Assembly: GCA_963921425.1 (NCBI GenBank)
Contig: OY992834.1
Span: forward strand, 11,577,271-11,641,270
Reading direction: 5' to 3'
Length of the DNA: 64,000 nt
From: Dryas octopetala
Lineage: Eukaryota; Streptophyta; Magnoliopsida; Rosales; Rosaceae
Notes under the pieces: generated by a model
What the model saw: only the letters and a program-made list of their open reading frames with translations
Databases searched by the model: none
What the model was told of the DNA's origin: nothing
In this document: piece by piece, positions 12,893 through 26,140 of the stretch
Numbering within the stretch: the stretch's first letter is position 1
Layout of the letters: each line of letters begins with the position of its first letter
Program-made: the position numbers and the translations under genes

Positions 12893-15094
12893 CTACACAG
12901 GCTGCAACTGCAACTCCATACCAGTGTGTTCATGACCAGAAGACTCTGCAGACGAAGCAACATCCTTCTTCTCACCAGAGTCACCAGCGTCCCTCTTTGC
13001 ACCAGAGTCACCAGCGTCCCTCTTCGCACCAGAGTCACCGGAGTTCATCTCTTGAACTGGTGGAGGGTCAACAATGGTCATTTGCAAGCTAACATTATCG
13101 GATAAGTGGTTCCTCATCTCCCTGTGCTCTTGACACAAAGCACACCAGTGCATGCAGCAATGCACCATGCATGGATCACACGGTGAATCCTGCAGAGAAG
13201 TAACACCAATGAGTCAGCACCCAGCACCACTATGTGTCAACCATATTTATGCTTCCAACAATAGAGACAATGAGGCAAAAAGAGTCACAATCTCACATCC
13301 AAATGTACAAGCAAATGTTTTTTTCATAAAAGAAATCAGTATAATGTCAAAAGAACACTGATACACATCATACACACAAGAACATCCCACTTGAACTGGA
13401 GGCACAAACACAAGCACACGCTCATTGCAGATATACATATTAATCCCAGCTATCATTTGCAAAGTCCAACATGTGAAACCAACATATCATAGTAGTAAGT
13501 AAAATTCTCATCAGAAGCTATATACTGTATGTCAGGCAAGATTCTTCTCAATTTGACCTTATAAAAGTAGGATCAATCGCCGAAAGCCATTTGGTTACAA
13601 TGCAAACAATGGGGGAAAATCTAACAAAATTACATATCAAAAAGAGAAAAATGAATTGCGGAGAACATCAAATTCTATATATTGGATGTACACAGACCTT
13701 TTACATGTCAGAAACCTTAGTTTTTGCATCCTATTCTTCCATATTATCAGATGTATTTTGCATGTAAATCCAAGTTCAAGAAAATATAGGAACTGCAATT
13801 CACCTTGAGATGATACTTCTTTTGCAATGACTGCCTAAACAGACCAGTGTAGATTGCACACATCCACCAGGCAAATAGCAATGTCTCACAGATGAGAACT
13901 GATGTATTAGGATCAATACCATGGAAGAAGGCTGTTGCTGTTGCAACTGCGATTCCTCCTTCAACGCACAATGCATGGAAAACACAGGCATTGTTCCACG
14001 GAATATCATCTCGTATTGTTTCAACATTGCGCCCAAACAACACACATGGACAGAAAAGTCCAGTCCGGCCTGCAACATAAACACAATAACTCAAGGAATT
14101 ATCAATAATCAGGAAAGTGTGATGAACATAGAGATCTTTCATGGAGGTAGCGACTTCTATCTTGTCCCACTCAACTACATATTACAAAAACTAAGCAAAC
14201 TATGATCTCTGCAAGAAGCACAATAGGCAAAAACAAACTAGGGGAGTAATAGAGACATTGCCAAAATGCTCCTCGGTTGACATGCAAAGCTTCTGACCTG
14301 CTGAGATGAGCACAGGTTGCAAGCAAAAACAATCAATGCATAACTTGGACAATCTAAAGGTGTACTTCCTGAAACATTAGGTCACATAGAACTTGTTATT
14401 CTTCACCAGATTAATTATCCTAAGTGGCAAACTATGCTTTGAAACCGCCCCTCCTCCCAAAAAAAAAAAAAACAATAAAAAGCAATAAAGCAGATGAAAT
14501 CTAGCTTACAGCTCTCGGGATCTTCAGCACAGCCAAATATCCCAGTTATCCAATCTTCATCAGCTGGGGGTTGGTATGTTTCTGGTAGGGGTTGCCCGCA
14601 TTCGTGACACTTCTCAACAACTAACTGTTCAATACTGAACATAATCAACAACAACAAGAAGGACGAGGACGAGGACAATATTCCAACATTATAAATTGAG
14701 GTACAGATGCTTCATGTACACGAAACTCAGTCCACTTAATGTCAGAAATATTATTAGTATTGTTTTTTTCTATATATAATCCAAAGACAAAAAAGAAAAG
14801 ATTTCTTTGAATTCTCAATTATAAGCAAACCCAGATGCCAATTTGCAAAAAGATAGGAAATTTTCATGAAATCACTAAAACAAACAATAACCATATAACA
14901 CATTATCGTATTTCATTTCATATGCACCGAAAATTGACATTTGCACCCCAAAAAATTCAAGGTCGAGGGAGTGAAACAAGGACCTGGGGGATTTCAATGG
15001 GCTGGTTGAGCTCTCCAGGGTTGATATCCTCCGCTGGCGCTTCTTGTTCCCTGGTCAGCTTCACGTACCTCGATTGCGCATTCCCTTCAGCCAT
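12893..15094 (-). CDS. CNR6: Cell number regulator 6-like PLAC8-family protein (4 exons, 262 aa)
   Basis: PLAC8 (Cys-rich) membrane-associated protein, family of maize CNRs and fw2.2, linked to organ size and metal transport. Exons: 15094-14984, 14624-14510, 14069-13804, 13189-12893; the phases join cleanly to 262 codons plus the stop. The N-terminus has the LNQPIEIPQ phrase. Exon 2 has KCHECGQPLPETYQPPADED. Exon 3 carries the CxxxxCPC core, here CRTGLFCPC, and two hydrophobic stretches around GGIAVATATAFFHG and ICETLLFAWWMCAIYTG. Exon 4 opens with the Cys-rich SPCDPCMVHCCMHWCALCQE. The residue after the first core Cys is Arg where I recall Trp in relatives. The C-terminal tail has three near-copies of an 8-9-residue acidic/basic repeat (GDSGAKRDA). 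The symbol rests on overall likeness to CNR6, and its function here is unproven. Confidence 0.9.
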
Positions 15095-16124
15095 CTGATC
15101 CAATCCAACCCACATTATAAATTTTCTTCATATTTCATATACATATACATATATATAATATGGATCAAAAATCGAAACAAGAGAGGGAAAATGTACCTTG
15201 AAGATGAAGAAAACACAGAGATATGGGGAAGCTATTCCAAATGTGAGGTGTTTCTGAGAAAATGGTGTTCAAATCTATTAGCCTATTCTTTGTTGCTTTG
15301 TCTCTCGACGCAACGCTTCGCGTCCTCTTCGGCTCTTCATTGACTCGCCAACGCCATTACTAATAGCAGCATAGAAATTTACATTTGTTGATGGAATGGA
15401 ACGGAATAAGCATGACGTGACGACGTCGTATTTTCATCTCATATTTTAGTTACTTTTTTTATTTTACCAAAGCTTTGTAGGTGTACAGTATACTAGCCTC
15501 TTTTTTTTTTTTTTTTTTATTACCAATGGTGTAAGTGTACTAGCCTCTTGATATGTCAATAAGCTTTCTTATTTGGCATCAGGAAAAAATTTATTTATGT
15601 TTATGTTGTAGTGATGTGACATTTTTAAAAAATATATATATAAACAAAAAATGAAAAAAAGAGAGTAAGATAAAAGAGAGCCAATGAGAGAGAACGAGGA
15701 TACCAAGTAATGTCACATGAAGGATAAATAAGTTCTTCTCTTGGCATTAAAGATGAACTCATATTTTTAAATAGTTTATATAATATTGTGCTATTCAATT
15801 AAAAAATGTAGATTTTCTATTTTGGTTGTTGATTCTTTGGGCTCTTCTATGGTCTGGTTTGGTATTAATGGGTATAAAAGGGTGCCTCCCTCAGCCCAAA
15901 TGATATATGCATGGGCCTATGGAAATGATGAGGTTAGTATAGAAATAATAGAACTGATTGGCAAAATATCAGGTATTGAATCTTTGAGTCTTTGACGTGT
16001 AGATAATTAGATATGAGAACAACCAACAAAAAGTAAGGCACTTTCCTTTCATTTTATAAAATCAACTCAGAAGCTTACAAGAGAAGCAGAGACAGACTTC
16101 AGTGGATTTGAAGAAAGAAAAGCC
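15095..16124. other. Divergent intergenic region between the CNR6-like and tail-anchored protein genes
   Basis: The two flanking genes start away from each other, so this ~1 kb should hold both promoters and 5' UTRs. It shows a long T run near 15501-15519 and a repeated GTACTAGCCTCTT-type phrase at about 15490 and 15537. Short frames here have no recognisable product. Confidence 0.5.
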
Positions 16125-18725
16125 ATGGGAGGAGGAACCATGCACTTTGACCTGCCCTTCATGCACATCAAACAATATTCTTCTGCTTCTTCTAATAGTG
16201 GTAGTAAAAATAATAATCTTAATCTTCCACTGCCAGTTTCATCCAGTAATGTTGTTTCATCCAGTAATGTTGTATCTGTTAAACCTTCTTGTTCTGCTTC
16301 AAACTGCTTCTGTGAGAGTGGGACTTGCAGAAAACTAGAGTCTGTATGTGGAAATGAAGATAAAAGAGCAAGTGGGTCTTTGTTTAGCTCTGTTTTTGGG
16401 CCTGTTCCATCCCAGTTTGAAGTCAAAAATGCCATAGCTGCTCTTTTGAAGTAAGTGTTAAATTTACACAACTAGTTATTTTTTTTTGGCTATTGGTAAT
16501 TCTACTAGACCTATATATAGCAGAATATGGAATTCATAAAAAATCGCTGAATATCCTTTCGATCTTCAGATTTTATATTTTATATCCTTTCTATTCTTCA
16601 AATTATATATTTTAATCATATGAAATTCAAATTTTGTCCACAGAGAGAGAGAGAGGAGATATTCAATCCCATGAAAAGCAGCCAAGATTTTATTTACCTA
16701 AAATAAGAAATTATTTGGATGATATCCAAAACAGAGAAAGCTATGCTTGTAGTTAACAAAACAAATCAAAGACCTTAAAACAACTAAATTTTTCCATCGG
16801 TTTGTACTTTGTAGCATGACTTTTTCATCATGCTTTGCATTGTACCTTTCTGATTAAATGATTGATTGCCTTGCACTTGAGACTTGAGTGTTTCTGACCA
16901 TATATCCATCTTGGCAAGTTTTATGCAGGGGATAACCTCGTCTCAATCGGAGTTAGAATTGCTTCAGAAAATACTGGATTGTTGTGTTACAAGAAAATTT
17001 CTGTCGTATGGACACAGAAGAGTTCATGATGCTTTCCAATTGCTGCAAACCGATCCTTCTGTTAAGGTGCCTTCTTGTATTTATGCTAAGGGCTTATTTG
17101 GAACCTGTTTTAACTTGGTGAAGGATCCAACCCTATAACTCTGTACTATAATTTATTATGCCACCTATTCTGATAAAGAGTACCATTGGTCCATAGATTT
17201 GAAGATAATGAATCTTACAGCAGTATTTACAACATCCTCAACACAGCTTCCCCCCCCCAAAAAAAAAAACAAACAATTTTCTTTGGGAGTTATAATTTTT
17301 CTTTATCCTTCAAAGAATTTAAACATGTTTTTCATTCTGTTTTCTCATTGTGGAGTTTTTGTAGTTGTTTCACAGTTAGGCAAACCCTTCGATGTAAAGC
17401 CTTTTTCTGCATTTTCCATTATAATTTGTTAATTATATTGAAATGATACTTGCATAGGTCAGTCTTTTATCTTGTTTTTGACCCCCTTCCTTGAGAAATC
17501 TACTTGAGTGCAGAGACTGGTGGTTTCCCTATCATCTGATAAAGCCCTATGGGATGCTGTTACCAACAATGAGTTGGTTAGGAAGCTCTGGGAGCCTCTC
17601 GCCTCAGGTATGCATTCCACTTATCTTGGACTTAATTTAATTAATTTGGTTGTTGTTTTATCTTTCACAGATTTCTCATATAGAAAATTGGCAGCACCAA
17701 TGCCATTGCTGCATATTTGTTTGATGTATCTCGACCATATAAAGGGCTTCAAGTAAAACTGTCAATCATGCTGATAACCGATAAGGACATATGAGTGCAA
17801 TGCAGCCTAGGTGTCTAGACAGCAGTGTCAAAGAAAGCTTTATGCAAAAGTATTCCTAATTGTCTCAAAGTAGTGTTTTTGATAAACAAAAAAGGAAAAA
17901 TTAGGAAATCAGGTTGCCTTATCTGTCATCGCAGTCATGAGTGAAACAGAGAATTCACAGTTAATAGAAGTTGATGTGGATTCCTTGCTTTCATTAATTC
18001 TTAAGTACTAATTAATGTCCAAATGGGGAAAAAAAAGGGAACTAGTCTATAAGATGTGGTGATCCATAGCTACACAATTGGCTGTAAACAAGTTAAAATA
18101 CTTGAGCTGAAGTTGAGACCTTCTCAGTTTTAGGTCATTCCAGAAATCTGCTATGCAACTTACAGCACCTTCTTATACAAACAATGCAATCAAGAGCAAT
18201 CTTTCACTCAAGCAAACTTGGTTCTAAGATCAAATACTAGAACTACTGAAAATGATCTTCTAAGCAACTGTCAGCATGTGCAATGTGTTTTATCAAATTA
18301 CTGGCTCAAGATTCCTTGAAAGACAAATGAGTCACTTTGAGCAACTTTATGCACAGCCTGACTCAAGCACTATGGTGTTAATTGATCTTGTACTAAGTAG
18401 AAATTTTAGCTTAACTTCTACTTTCTACTAAATTTTGATCTATTTGGTTGAAAATGAAGGGCTGCCTCAGAATTCAAACCAAGAACCAGAGTTAGGTGCA
18501 TGCTTTATGAGGTGGATTATGGATATAACAAAAGAAAAGGTTAAGGAACTCATTGAGAAATTTGTATCACTCATGAATGAGATGTTTGTTCCTCCAGAGA
18601 CGACACAGAGGAAAAACCCTGCGGCCGACAACATGGACCAGTTTGAAGAAAAAGTTAGATCTTCATTGCTTCTCTCTGTTGTGATCCTCTTGATTGTGGT
18701 TGTCACTCGATTCCACAGGGGCTGA
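16125..18725 (+). CDS. Uncharacterised C-terminally anchored plant protein (4 exons)
   Basis: I do not recognise a named family, although the gene structure is convincing. Exons: 16125-16450, 16919-17066, 17514-17607, 18460-18725. The second exon acceptor is placed at 16919 because it gives ..ALLNFMQGITSSQ.. in frame; the later AG at 16926-16928 would bring a stop. The product is 277 aa. It has a low-complexity Ser/Asn-rich N-terminus with several Cys, a helical middle (SELELLQKILDCC; DAFQLLQTDPSVKRLV), an acidic/basic helical stretch (TKEKVKELIEKFVSLMNEMF), and one C-terminal hydrophobic helix LLLSVVILLIVVVTRF that ends 4 residues before the stop. That layout suggests a tail-anchored protein with its bulk in the cytosol. 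An in-frame ATG at 16140 is an alternative start. The introns hold no gene. Confidence 0.75.
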
Positions 18726-19440
18726 TCACCAGTTTACCTAGTAAAAGATGTTTGTACAAAGCACATTGATCATCATCATAATAAGTCTCAGTCAACTAGT
18801 ACTACCTTAACTCGGTCTCATTTGTGGACATTACACACCTTGAAACATTGTTTAGTTCAATGAATGGTCTTGGATCATATTTACTTTTTTTCATTTGGGA
18901 TCTATCATACTTGGAACTGCAACCACAGACTGATTCATAAAATTGGTCATTTTGGTAATTAACGTAACTACTAGAGTGTTAATTCTACACATAGTGAACA
19001 ATGTTTAGCAAGTCTTGATTGATATTAAAGCGAAAGATCTAAGAGAAGATACTTGTTTTATTGATTAAGGGGTACATGCATGGACGAGCACATATCACCA
19101 TTTGCTGCTCTTAAGGGAGCCCATCATAATTTCATAATCATTCAGGGAAGAGAGAATGATCCACGATTCCTCACCAAAAGAGAGACTGACATTCATGCAA
19201 TGGGATTCTTATAGCAGTCAATTGAACAAAAGGATACAATCATTGTTGAGGAGTAGTAAACATCCCCAAAAAGTTAATATAGATTGAATTTCTGCTGATC
19301 TTATCCAGCAAAATCAACATCCATGCACCACAAATGTATATTTGGGGAAAAATGGAAGGGTATACAAAGACTATTTGGCATATACTAATCTTATACAGTA
19401 AGCAACTGATCTTGGTGGGGAAAATAAAGGTAGTTTAAGA
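18726..19440. other. Convergent 3' region between the tail-anchored protein gene and NUP62
   Basis: Both neighbours end here. On the minus strand an AATAAA-type signal lies at about 19057-19062, some 380 bp past the NUP62 stop, and could be its poly(A) signal. No gene is seen. Confidence 0.45.
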
Positions 19441-20396
19441 TCATGACATCCAGTATCTTGGGCCCATCAATTCACGATCTGCTGCAGGACCTTGATTGGC
19501 AAGCTTCTGAATCCGGGAAGAGAATTCTTCAGCCTGATGAGATTGAGGAAGATCAGTGTTCCAAATAAAATGAAAGCACATCTGAAAATATTGACGGAAT
19601 AGTAACACATTCATTTGAAAAACACATCTAACCACCCAATTCCATTGTTATAATCATTATGTTGTTTTCTCAGGGGAGTTGAGTAGTCTTAGACTCTTGA
19701 TACTGTGGATCTTACAAATGTAAGAACATACTGAAAAGAAAATGCCACAGACACTCGGGATTCTTCAAAAACAAGTGCATTTTTAACCCCTCCCCCCAAC
19801 TTTTCTGATTTAAAGGAAACAGTGAGGATTTCTAAATATGTACACAAAAGAATGCAGTTGTCCAGGTTTTGAAATTTCTCCAGATTGATAACTCTTTCAC
19901 ATTACCCAAAGCAAACATCTATGCAATCTGCCTGACATCTCAGCAAGTCCCTTATATTCTTCAAGTACCAGTTACCAATGAAACCAATAAAATGCACCCA
20001 TTTTAAAAAATAATAATAATGACTCGAAAAATTATGCAACAAAGGTACCAACCTTTTCATCGATCCACACTAAAGAACTAAGCTGATTGTTTAAGATTCG
20101 GACAACCACATCTAATGGAGCCATCCCATCATTTGCATCAAGTTCTCCTCCCTAAATGAAATAAAAACATCACTATCATCATCAACATAAGTTGGAAAAG
20201 CTTTTTAAGAAGTAGAAACACTGAAAACCTTTACCTGGTTGGCATTTAGGGTCTGAATAATTGATTTGATCTGTTCTGTCACCTGCTCTAGTTCCCTCTC
20301 AATAAACTCAGCTTGCTCATACCTGCAATTGAAGCCAGAGCAATAATAAATGAGGAATCTTTATGTGTGCTTCACTCTGTGTGGGTGTGTGTGTGT

Positions 20397-20442
<46 letters not shown>

Positions 20443-23400
20443 AAGTTAAACCAAATCCAGCAATTTTCACAAAATATAGCCTCTGCATGTTTGAGCCAAC
20501 TCACTATGAGGATGACTCCGTCCCAAATCAGATCATTGAAAAATCAGTAATTGATTTTAATACAATACTAACTAAATTAACATATCTTTCATCATTTTCA
20601 TGTTATTAAAAGGATTCAGTCAGTCAAGCTTCCTCAGTCATCTCCTAGTAAATGGCTATCAGAGATTACAACTCTTTATTATAAATATGTCAAGTTTAGA
20701 TTTTGACTAATTTCGCCCGACCAATTACAAGCTGTGCAATTGTCTACTCTCACTTGCACTTATGTGAGGGAACATGTTGAAATGGTAATCCTATAACTCT
20801 TCACCCTAACTCCAATAAAAAGGAGTAAACAGATCCTCTGAAGGGATTTTCAATCAACAGATTAATCCCAGTAAACCAACAACAGTTGGCTAGTTCACAT
20901 GTTCCCAACAATCTATTCTCTATACTCCATGTCAAGTCACTAAACTTACTTGGTCCAAAAATGTACTACTAGAACAGAAAAGGCACATATGCAATTGGTC
21001 CAAAAATGATAGCATAAAGCATGCCATACAAATTTACATCATATAAAATAAAACAAAGCAACACAGCAAGTACTGACATTGCATCTCTTGTGGATGCAGC
21101 TTCATCATCAAGCAGCAATCCACACTCATCCTTGTATATGCGCTCAGCTTCTTCTTCCATGCTTAGCAAAGCCTTATCAACCTAACAATATAAACATAAG
21201 AAGGAATGTTATCATGCTTATATTTGCAATTGCTTTGGTCTATAGACAGCTCTATATATTCTTGGGTACAAGGAAGAAAAGAATACCTTTAGGTGACAAG
21301 GGCTAATCTACAAATTTCTTGAAGGCTACTATTTGAATTCCAAAAATAAAATTTCTAAGTATCAGCTTACAGGCTTTAAATATACACAAAAGTTAGAATG
21401 GAATTTTTTTTTTTTTTCTTATTACAGTGACTGCCCCAAAAAAAAAAACATAACTGGTGATATTTATTATTGGTTTATTTAGTACTGGATGTGTAAATCA
21501 ATCTAAGGTGATCAATTGCAGACCTCTTGGGCCTGGAAAAAGAATATCTAAAGAACTAGAGAGTAGCTTCATATATTAAGGAAATACCAATTAAGATGCA
21601 TAAGTATAGACAAAGACTGACATAACAAAGGCTCTTACAATTAGTGCACAAACAATTATAACTTTGCATAGTAAAACTACAAAAAACTTGTGAAAGTACC
21701 TCTTGTTGATGTGTCTCAATTAACTCTAGTTGCCGCTCCAATTTAGATTGGGTTTCAACCACTTTCGCCACTTCAATCTATATAATTAAAGCAACAGCAA
21801 TGTGAATCAAACATTATACTTTTTTCTTTTGGGCCAGGAAAATCAAACTTTATACTTAATCATAACTACTTCATAACAATTTAGCAAAGCTATCAACATA
21901 CAGAATAAAATTGGCCTGAACAAGTTCACATATCTTAATCAGTCTAACTAAACAATTTCTCTGATGTATTGGGAAATAGATCACCTCAAGCCTAAGAAGA
22001 ACATCACGGTTATGCAAAATCCTCCGGTCCCAGTCTGCTATTGCATTAGCCTGCTTCCGGAATTTTCCAGTGCGTTCTTGAAGCTCAGCATTCCACTCCT
22101 TGATGATCTTCAATTAAAGCAAAAAAGAAATTACTTCATAATTTAATAGAATAGAGAGGTAATAAAACAAAAAGAATTTAGGTGCTGTAATAATATGAAC
22201 ATGCACTGATAATAGAGGGAGTAGGGTAGAGAAACTGGTAGTCTGAACTCTGAAAAGTATTTGCCTCAAAGAGATGTCTCACCTTTCTTCCTTCTGACAA
22301 GATGGAAGGTGAGCATAACAAAGATGACTAAAGTAAAGGTAATCATGACAAAGATGGAAGCAATTGCTCCACAGAGCTCTAGAGGGGATTGTAAATTCAG
22401 TTGCATACATTCAGGGTAGGTTCGCATGTTTTTTAGATAACTAGGATTTTCCTTTTCCTCTTTTCAATTTCTGGAAGCTATTTTAAGGAAAATAGTCCTC
22501 CCTTTAAGTTGTAGGAGATATCATATATAGTGTAATATTATGTGTGTGTGTGTGTGTACATAATATATTTGCTTTCACAGTACTTAATGCTCAGTAGTAG
22601 AATTGTACAAATTTTTCATTCATAGAAATCAAACATATAAGTTGTAATTGGCTCATAAATCAGCAAGATACAATTACTAATAACGAAAAGGCAAACATAT
22701 GAGGTACCTCCTCAACAGTCTTCCCAGTAATCTCAGACGGTAATTTTGGTGCAGTAGATACTGTAGTGCTGATAGTCGAAGTTGTCCTATAAGACAAGCA
22801 GAACAGAAAAGCACAAGTCAAATTAATTGAAGTCTCTATTTTTTAAGATCTGAGCATTTGTACCAAAGTTTTTTTTTTTTCTTTCCAACTTTTCGTTTTC
22901 AGCAGATAGTTTAGACGAACTGCATAATTACACAACAGCATTCCATCATAATCTTTTAAGTTTATTTTTCTGTTCACTTATCTGTACGAAAATTCATTAT
23001 AACATGAAGAGCACATGAAATACCGAAAAAGATTACTGTTAAAGCGAAAAAGTAGAAGGCATAATGTGTCAACAAGTTGGACTTGTTGCATTGGAAAATA
23101 CAATACCAGATAGTTTAGATGCCAACAGAAACAATAATGCAAAGTCAGCACCAAGGCAAAGTACACATACCCACTAGTAGAAGCCACAACAAGTGATGTT
23201 GATGTCTGCGATGCAGTGCTACTGGAACCGTTTATGGCTGCAGTTACAGATGCTGATGTAGGGACACCTACAGAACATTTTCAACAAAATGGGGTTAGTT
23301 TAAAGTTTAAACAAAATACTTGAGCTAGGCATGTAAACATTTCAAAACAATGTGGTTGGTTTTAAATCGCTTTCTCATGCGCCTCAGGGAACTCAAATTG

Positions 23401-25014
23401 CTCTAAAGTCTAAACAAGCGAACTCCGAAGTCATAAAGTCCTTTACAACATAATCTAGTATTGCAATTCAGCATACTACCAACATACCCAATATAGATTC
23501 AATTATTCAAATAACCCAAGAAGTTTTCCACAATATTTAATAGACACAAAAGGTTGAGGAAACACACCAAATGCAGGCACAGCAGTGCTTGGTTGTGCTT
23601 GTGATGAGGAAGCAGGCAAAGATGCTTTAGTCAACATCGAAAGGCCAGACGAAGAAGAAGCAGTAGCCCCTGACGAAGCAGTTGCGAAGGAGACTCCAAA
23701 ACCTGTAAACGAACCCGTTGTGCCCGATGCAGCAGCTGAGCTGGAAGGCACTGTTAAAGCCGTTGTAGCCGATGCAGTGGTGCTCGCAGCCGGAGCAGTA
23801 GGAGTCACACCAAAACCCGGCATAGACAGAGAAGCCTGGGTTGTAGTATTAGCTGCCGGGGTGAAAGAAGCGGTGGTGGTAGTGGCAGTCGAATACAGCG
23901 GCGCCGAAGCTGTTGAGAAAGATAATGTGGGTTTTGGGGTGGACACCGGGGCGGGAGATGAGGCAGAGACATTGGAGAACCCGAAAGAGGGTTGAGAAGC
24001 CGAGGAAATGGGTGTCCCTCCAAATGAGAAGCTTGAAGTGCCTGTTGATGAAGATACAGTAGTGGGTGTGGAGGTTGTTGTAGTGGGCTTCGCAACAGCT
24101 GAACTTGTTGCGAATGAGAAACCCGGAGCAGACGAGCTCGAAAAGCTGGGGAATGAGGGAGTGGTTGAAGCTGAAGCTGCTGCTGGTGTTGAAGAGCCGA
24201 ACAAGTTTGTTGTAGCTGTGGAAGAAGCAATCGATGAGCCAAACATGGATGAACCTGTGCTGGGTGCGGTTGAAGTTGTCCCGAACAAGGGTGAAGCAGA
24301 AGTAGTGGATGAACCTGTGTTGGGTGCGGTTGGAGTTGTCCCAAACAGAGGTGGAGCAGAAGCAGTGGATGAGCCAAACAGGGGAGAAGAACTAGTGGCT
24401 GAACTGGCCGCGGAAACAGTTGCTCCGAACAGGGATTGGGATGGAGAGGAACCAAACATGGGAGAAGAACTAGTGGCTGAACTGGCCGCGGAAACAGTTG
24501 CTCCGAACAGGGATTGGGATGGAGAGGAACCAAACATGGGGGCTGAAGACGAAGAACCGAAAAGGGATGGAGCAGAAGTTGCAGTGGAGGAACTGAATGG
24601 GAATGTTGGGGCGGGAGCAGAGGAGGTTGTGGTGGTGGCGGCGAAGGATCCGAATCCGAAAGAAAGGATCGGGGCGGAGCTAGGGTTTGAGGTACCGAAA
24701 GCGGCGGAGGAGGAATTGGAGGTGGTGGTGGTGGTGGTGGGGTTGAAGAAGGAGAGGGGAGATGGGGAGGAGGAAGCGTTTGGGGGAGTGGAAGCGAAGG
24801 CGGAGGAGGATCCTAATGAGAACCCGGTCGACGCGGCGGGTGCGGCGGTGGAGGATCCGAATGGGGAAGCGGAGGATCCGAATGAGAAAGGGGAGGCGGG
24901 GGGAGCGGAAGAGGGAGGGTTGGTGAATGAGAAAGGGGTGGTAGATTGAGAAGAAGAGGAGGCGGTGGTGGATCCGAATGGGGAGGCGGAGGATCCGAAT
25001 GTGAAGCCCGACAT
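19441..25014 (-). CDS. NUP62: Nuclear pore complex protein NUP62 (9 exons, 735 aa)
   Basis: Central-channel FG nucleoporin of the NUP62/54/58 complex, involved in nucleocytoplasmic transport. Exons: 25014-23568, 23267-23171, 22786-22708, 22107-21985, 21777-21700, 21181-21078, 20322-20235, 20151-20053, 19533-19441; phases join to 736 codons including the stop. Exon 1 encodes about 480 residues of Ser/Thr/Ala-rich FG repeats (FGSS, LFG, GFG). Exons 3-9 encode the Nsp1-like coiled-coil region, from LPSEITGKTVEEIIKEWNAE through KLERQLELIETHQQEVDKAL to the conserved C-terminus GPRYWMS. The start at 25014 (MSGFTFGSS) is chosen for its likeness to other NUP62 proteins; an in-frame ATG 4 codons upstream (25026) would add MTDT. 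Exon 1 holds an exact 78-bp tandem duplication. A GA tract lies in the 20323-21077 intron. Confidence 0.95.
20400..20440. repeat. (GA)n microsatellite with a neighbouring (GT)n run, in a NUP62 intron
   Basis: A GT-rich run at about 20382-20399 passes into about 20 GA repeats. It is intronic simple sequence. Confidence 0.9.
24383..24538 (-). repeat. Exact in-frame 78-bp tandem duplication in the NUP62 FG region
   Basis: The unit 24383-24460 is repeated at 24461-24538 without a difference that I can see. Each unit codes for 26 residues containing FGSSPSQSLFGATVS, so the duplication adds two FG motifs and keeps the frame. Confidence 0.93.
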
Positions 25015-26140
25015 TGTGTCCGTCACTCCCTCTTCGTCTCTGCTCTCTCTCTCTCTCTGTGAATGGCTCGCTGGGGTTTTTCAAATTTGGGGTTTTTGGG
25101 GCCAGAGATTTTTTTTTTTTTTTTTTTCAATTCCCGAGTCATTAATCATTATTCATGGCTTAACAAAATTTCATGGGCTTGGGCTGTGAAATAATTTTCC
25201 TACTTTGGGACACTTTAGAGTCTAGCCCAATTCCTTGTCCAAAAAAAAAAAGAGTCCAGCCCAATTAAGAGGGAGTCCCTCAATGGCCAACTCTCTGACA
25301 ACGACCAACTCTCTCCCAAAGAGATTCAAGTCCATCTCCGATTACCAAAAAAAAAAAAAGTCCATCTCCCCCACCATGCCAAATTTCCGGCCGAAGCGAA
25401 GGTTCTTGGCCGGAAGTTAGCGAGCTTGAACTGGTCGAAGGCTAGGCGCTGAGTCGCCAACACTTTGTCAGAATACACCGACCGAGATTTATTGCATTGA
25501 AATGTTTCAAGTTAACAAACACTTGGTAGGATACATTTATACTGCTACGTACATATCATGCATACATGGTGATTAAAGCTTGTGCGAGTGAGGCTCATCT
25601 GTGTTTCTTCAAGTTAACTATTTACTTAGTTGAATCTTTTGTTTAAAATAGTTGGTCTCATCAAACTTGTGATTTTCAGAAACTGAAGCAGTAGTAGTCA
25701 TTTCCTTTTACACAAAGGCAAAATAATCTAAACAATCAAATTATTTATGCCATTTTTTACTTGGATTTAATCTAAGTTTAACCAAATAATTCACCCAAAT
25801 TAAACCAGACTCCAAAGTGGTCTTGGACCCAACAAGCGAGTGTGTGAAGGCTGATTTGTATTTCAAACAGTTAATGTGAAAATGATGCCATTTCCTGATC
25901 ATGCTTTTCTTGCCTCCACACTTGTTATACCTTAAACCAGCACCTTTCCTCTTCTCATCATCTTACATCTCTCAAAACTCAAAACAGCATCTGCATAAGC
26001 AGAGTTTGAAGTTGAAAACAGTCTCATCTCTCTTATAATCTGACTTCTTTTCTTTTATCATCACTTCCTTTTTGTTTTCTGCTTCTTTTTTGTTTTTTTG
26101 TTTTTATGATTTTAAGTGCAATTTTCGATTAACAGATAAG
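25015..26140. other. Intergenic region between NUP62 and the MYB gene
   Basis: The first ~200 bp is the NUP62 5' UTR and promoter, with a T run at about 25108-25128 and a CATGGGCTTGGGCT phrase. The DNA next to the MYB gene is T-rich with CTCATCTCTC-type stretches. TTAACAG sits just upstream of the MYB ATG and could be an acceptor of a 5' UTR intron, which is inference only. Confidence 0.45.

Noticed and set aside
24008..24949. A 313-codon open frame on the plus strand
   Set aside because: It is the antisense of NUP62 exon 1. The Ser/Thr/Ala repeats of the real gene leave few stops on the other strand, and the product is a Glu/Val/Pro-rich low-complexity string without motifs.
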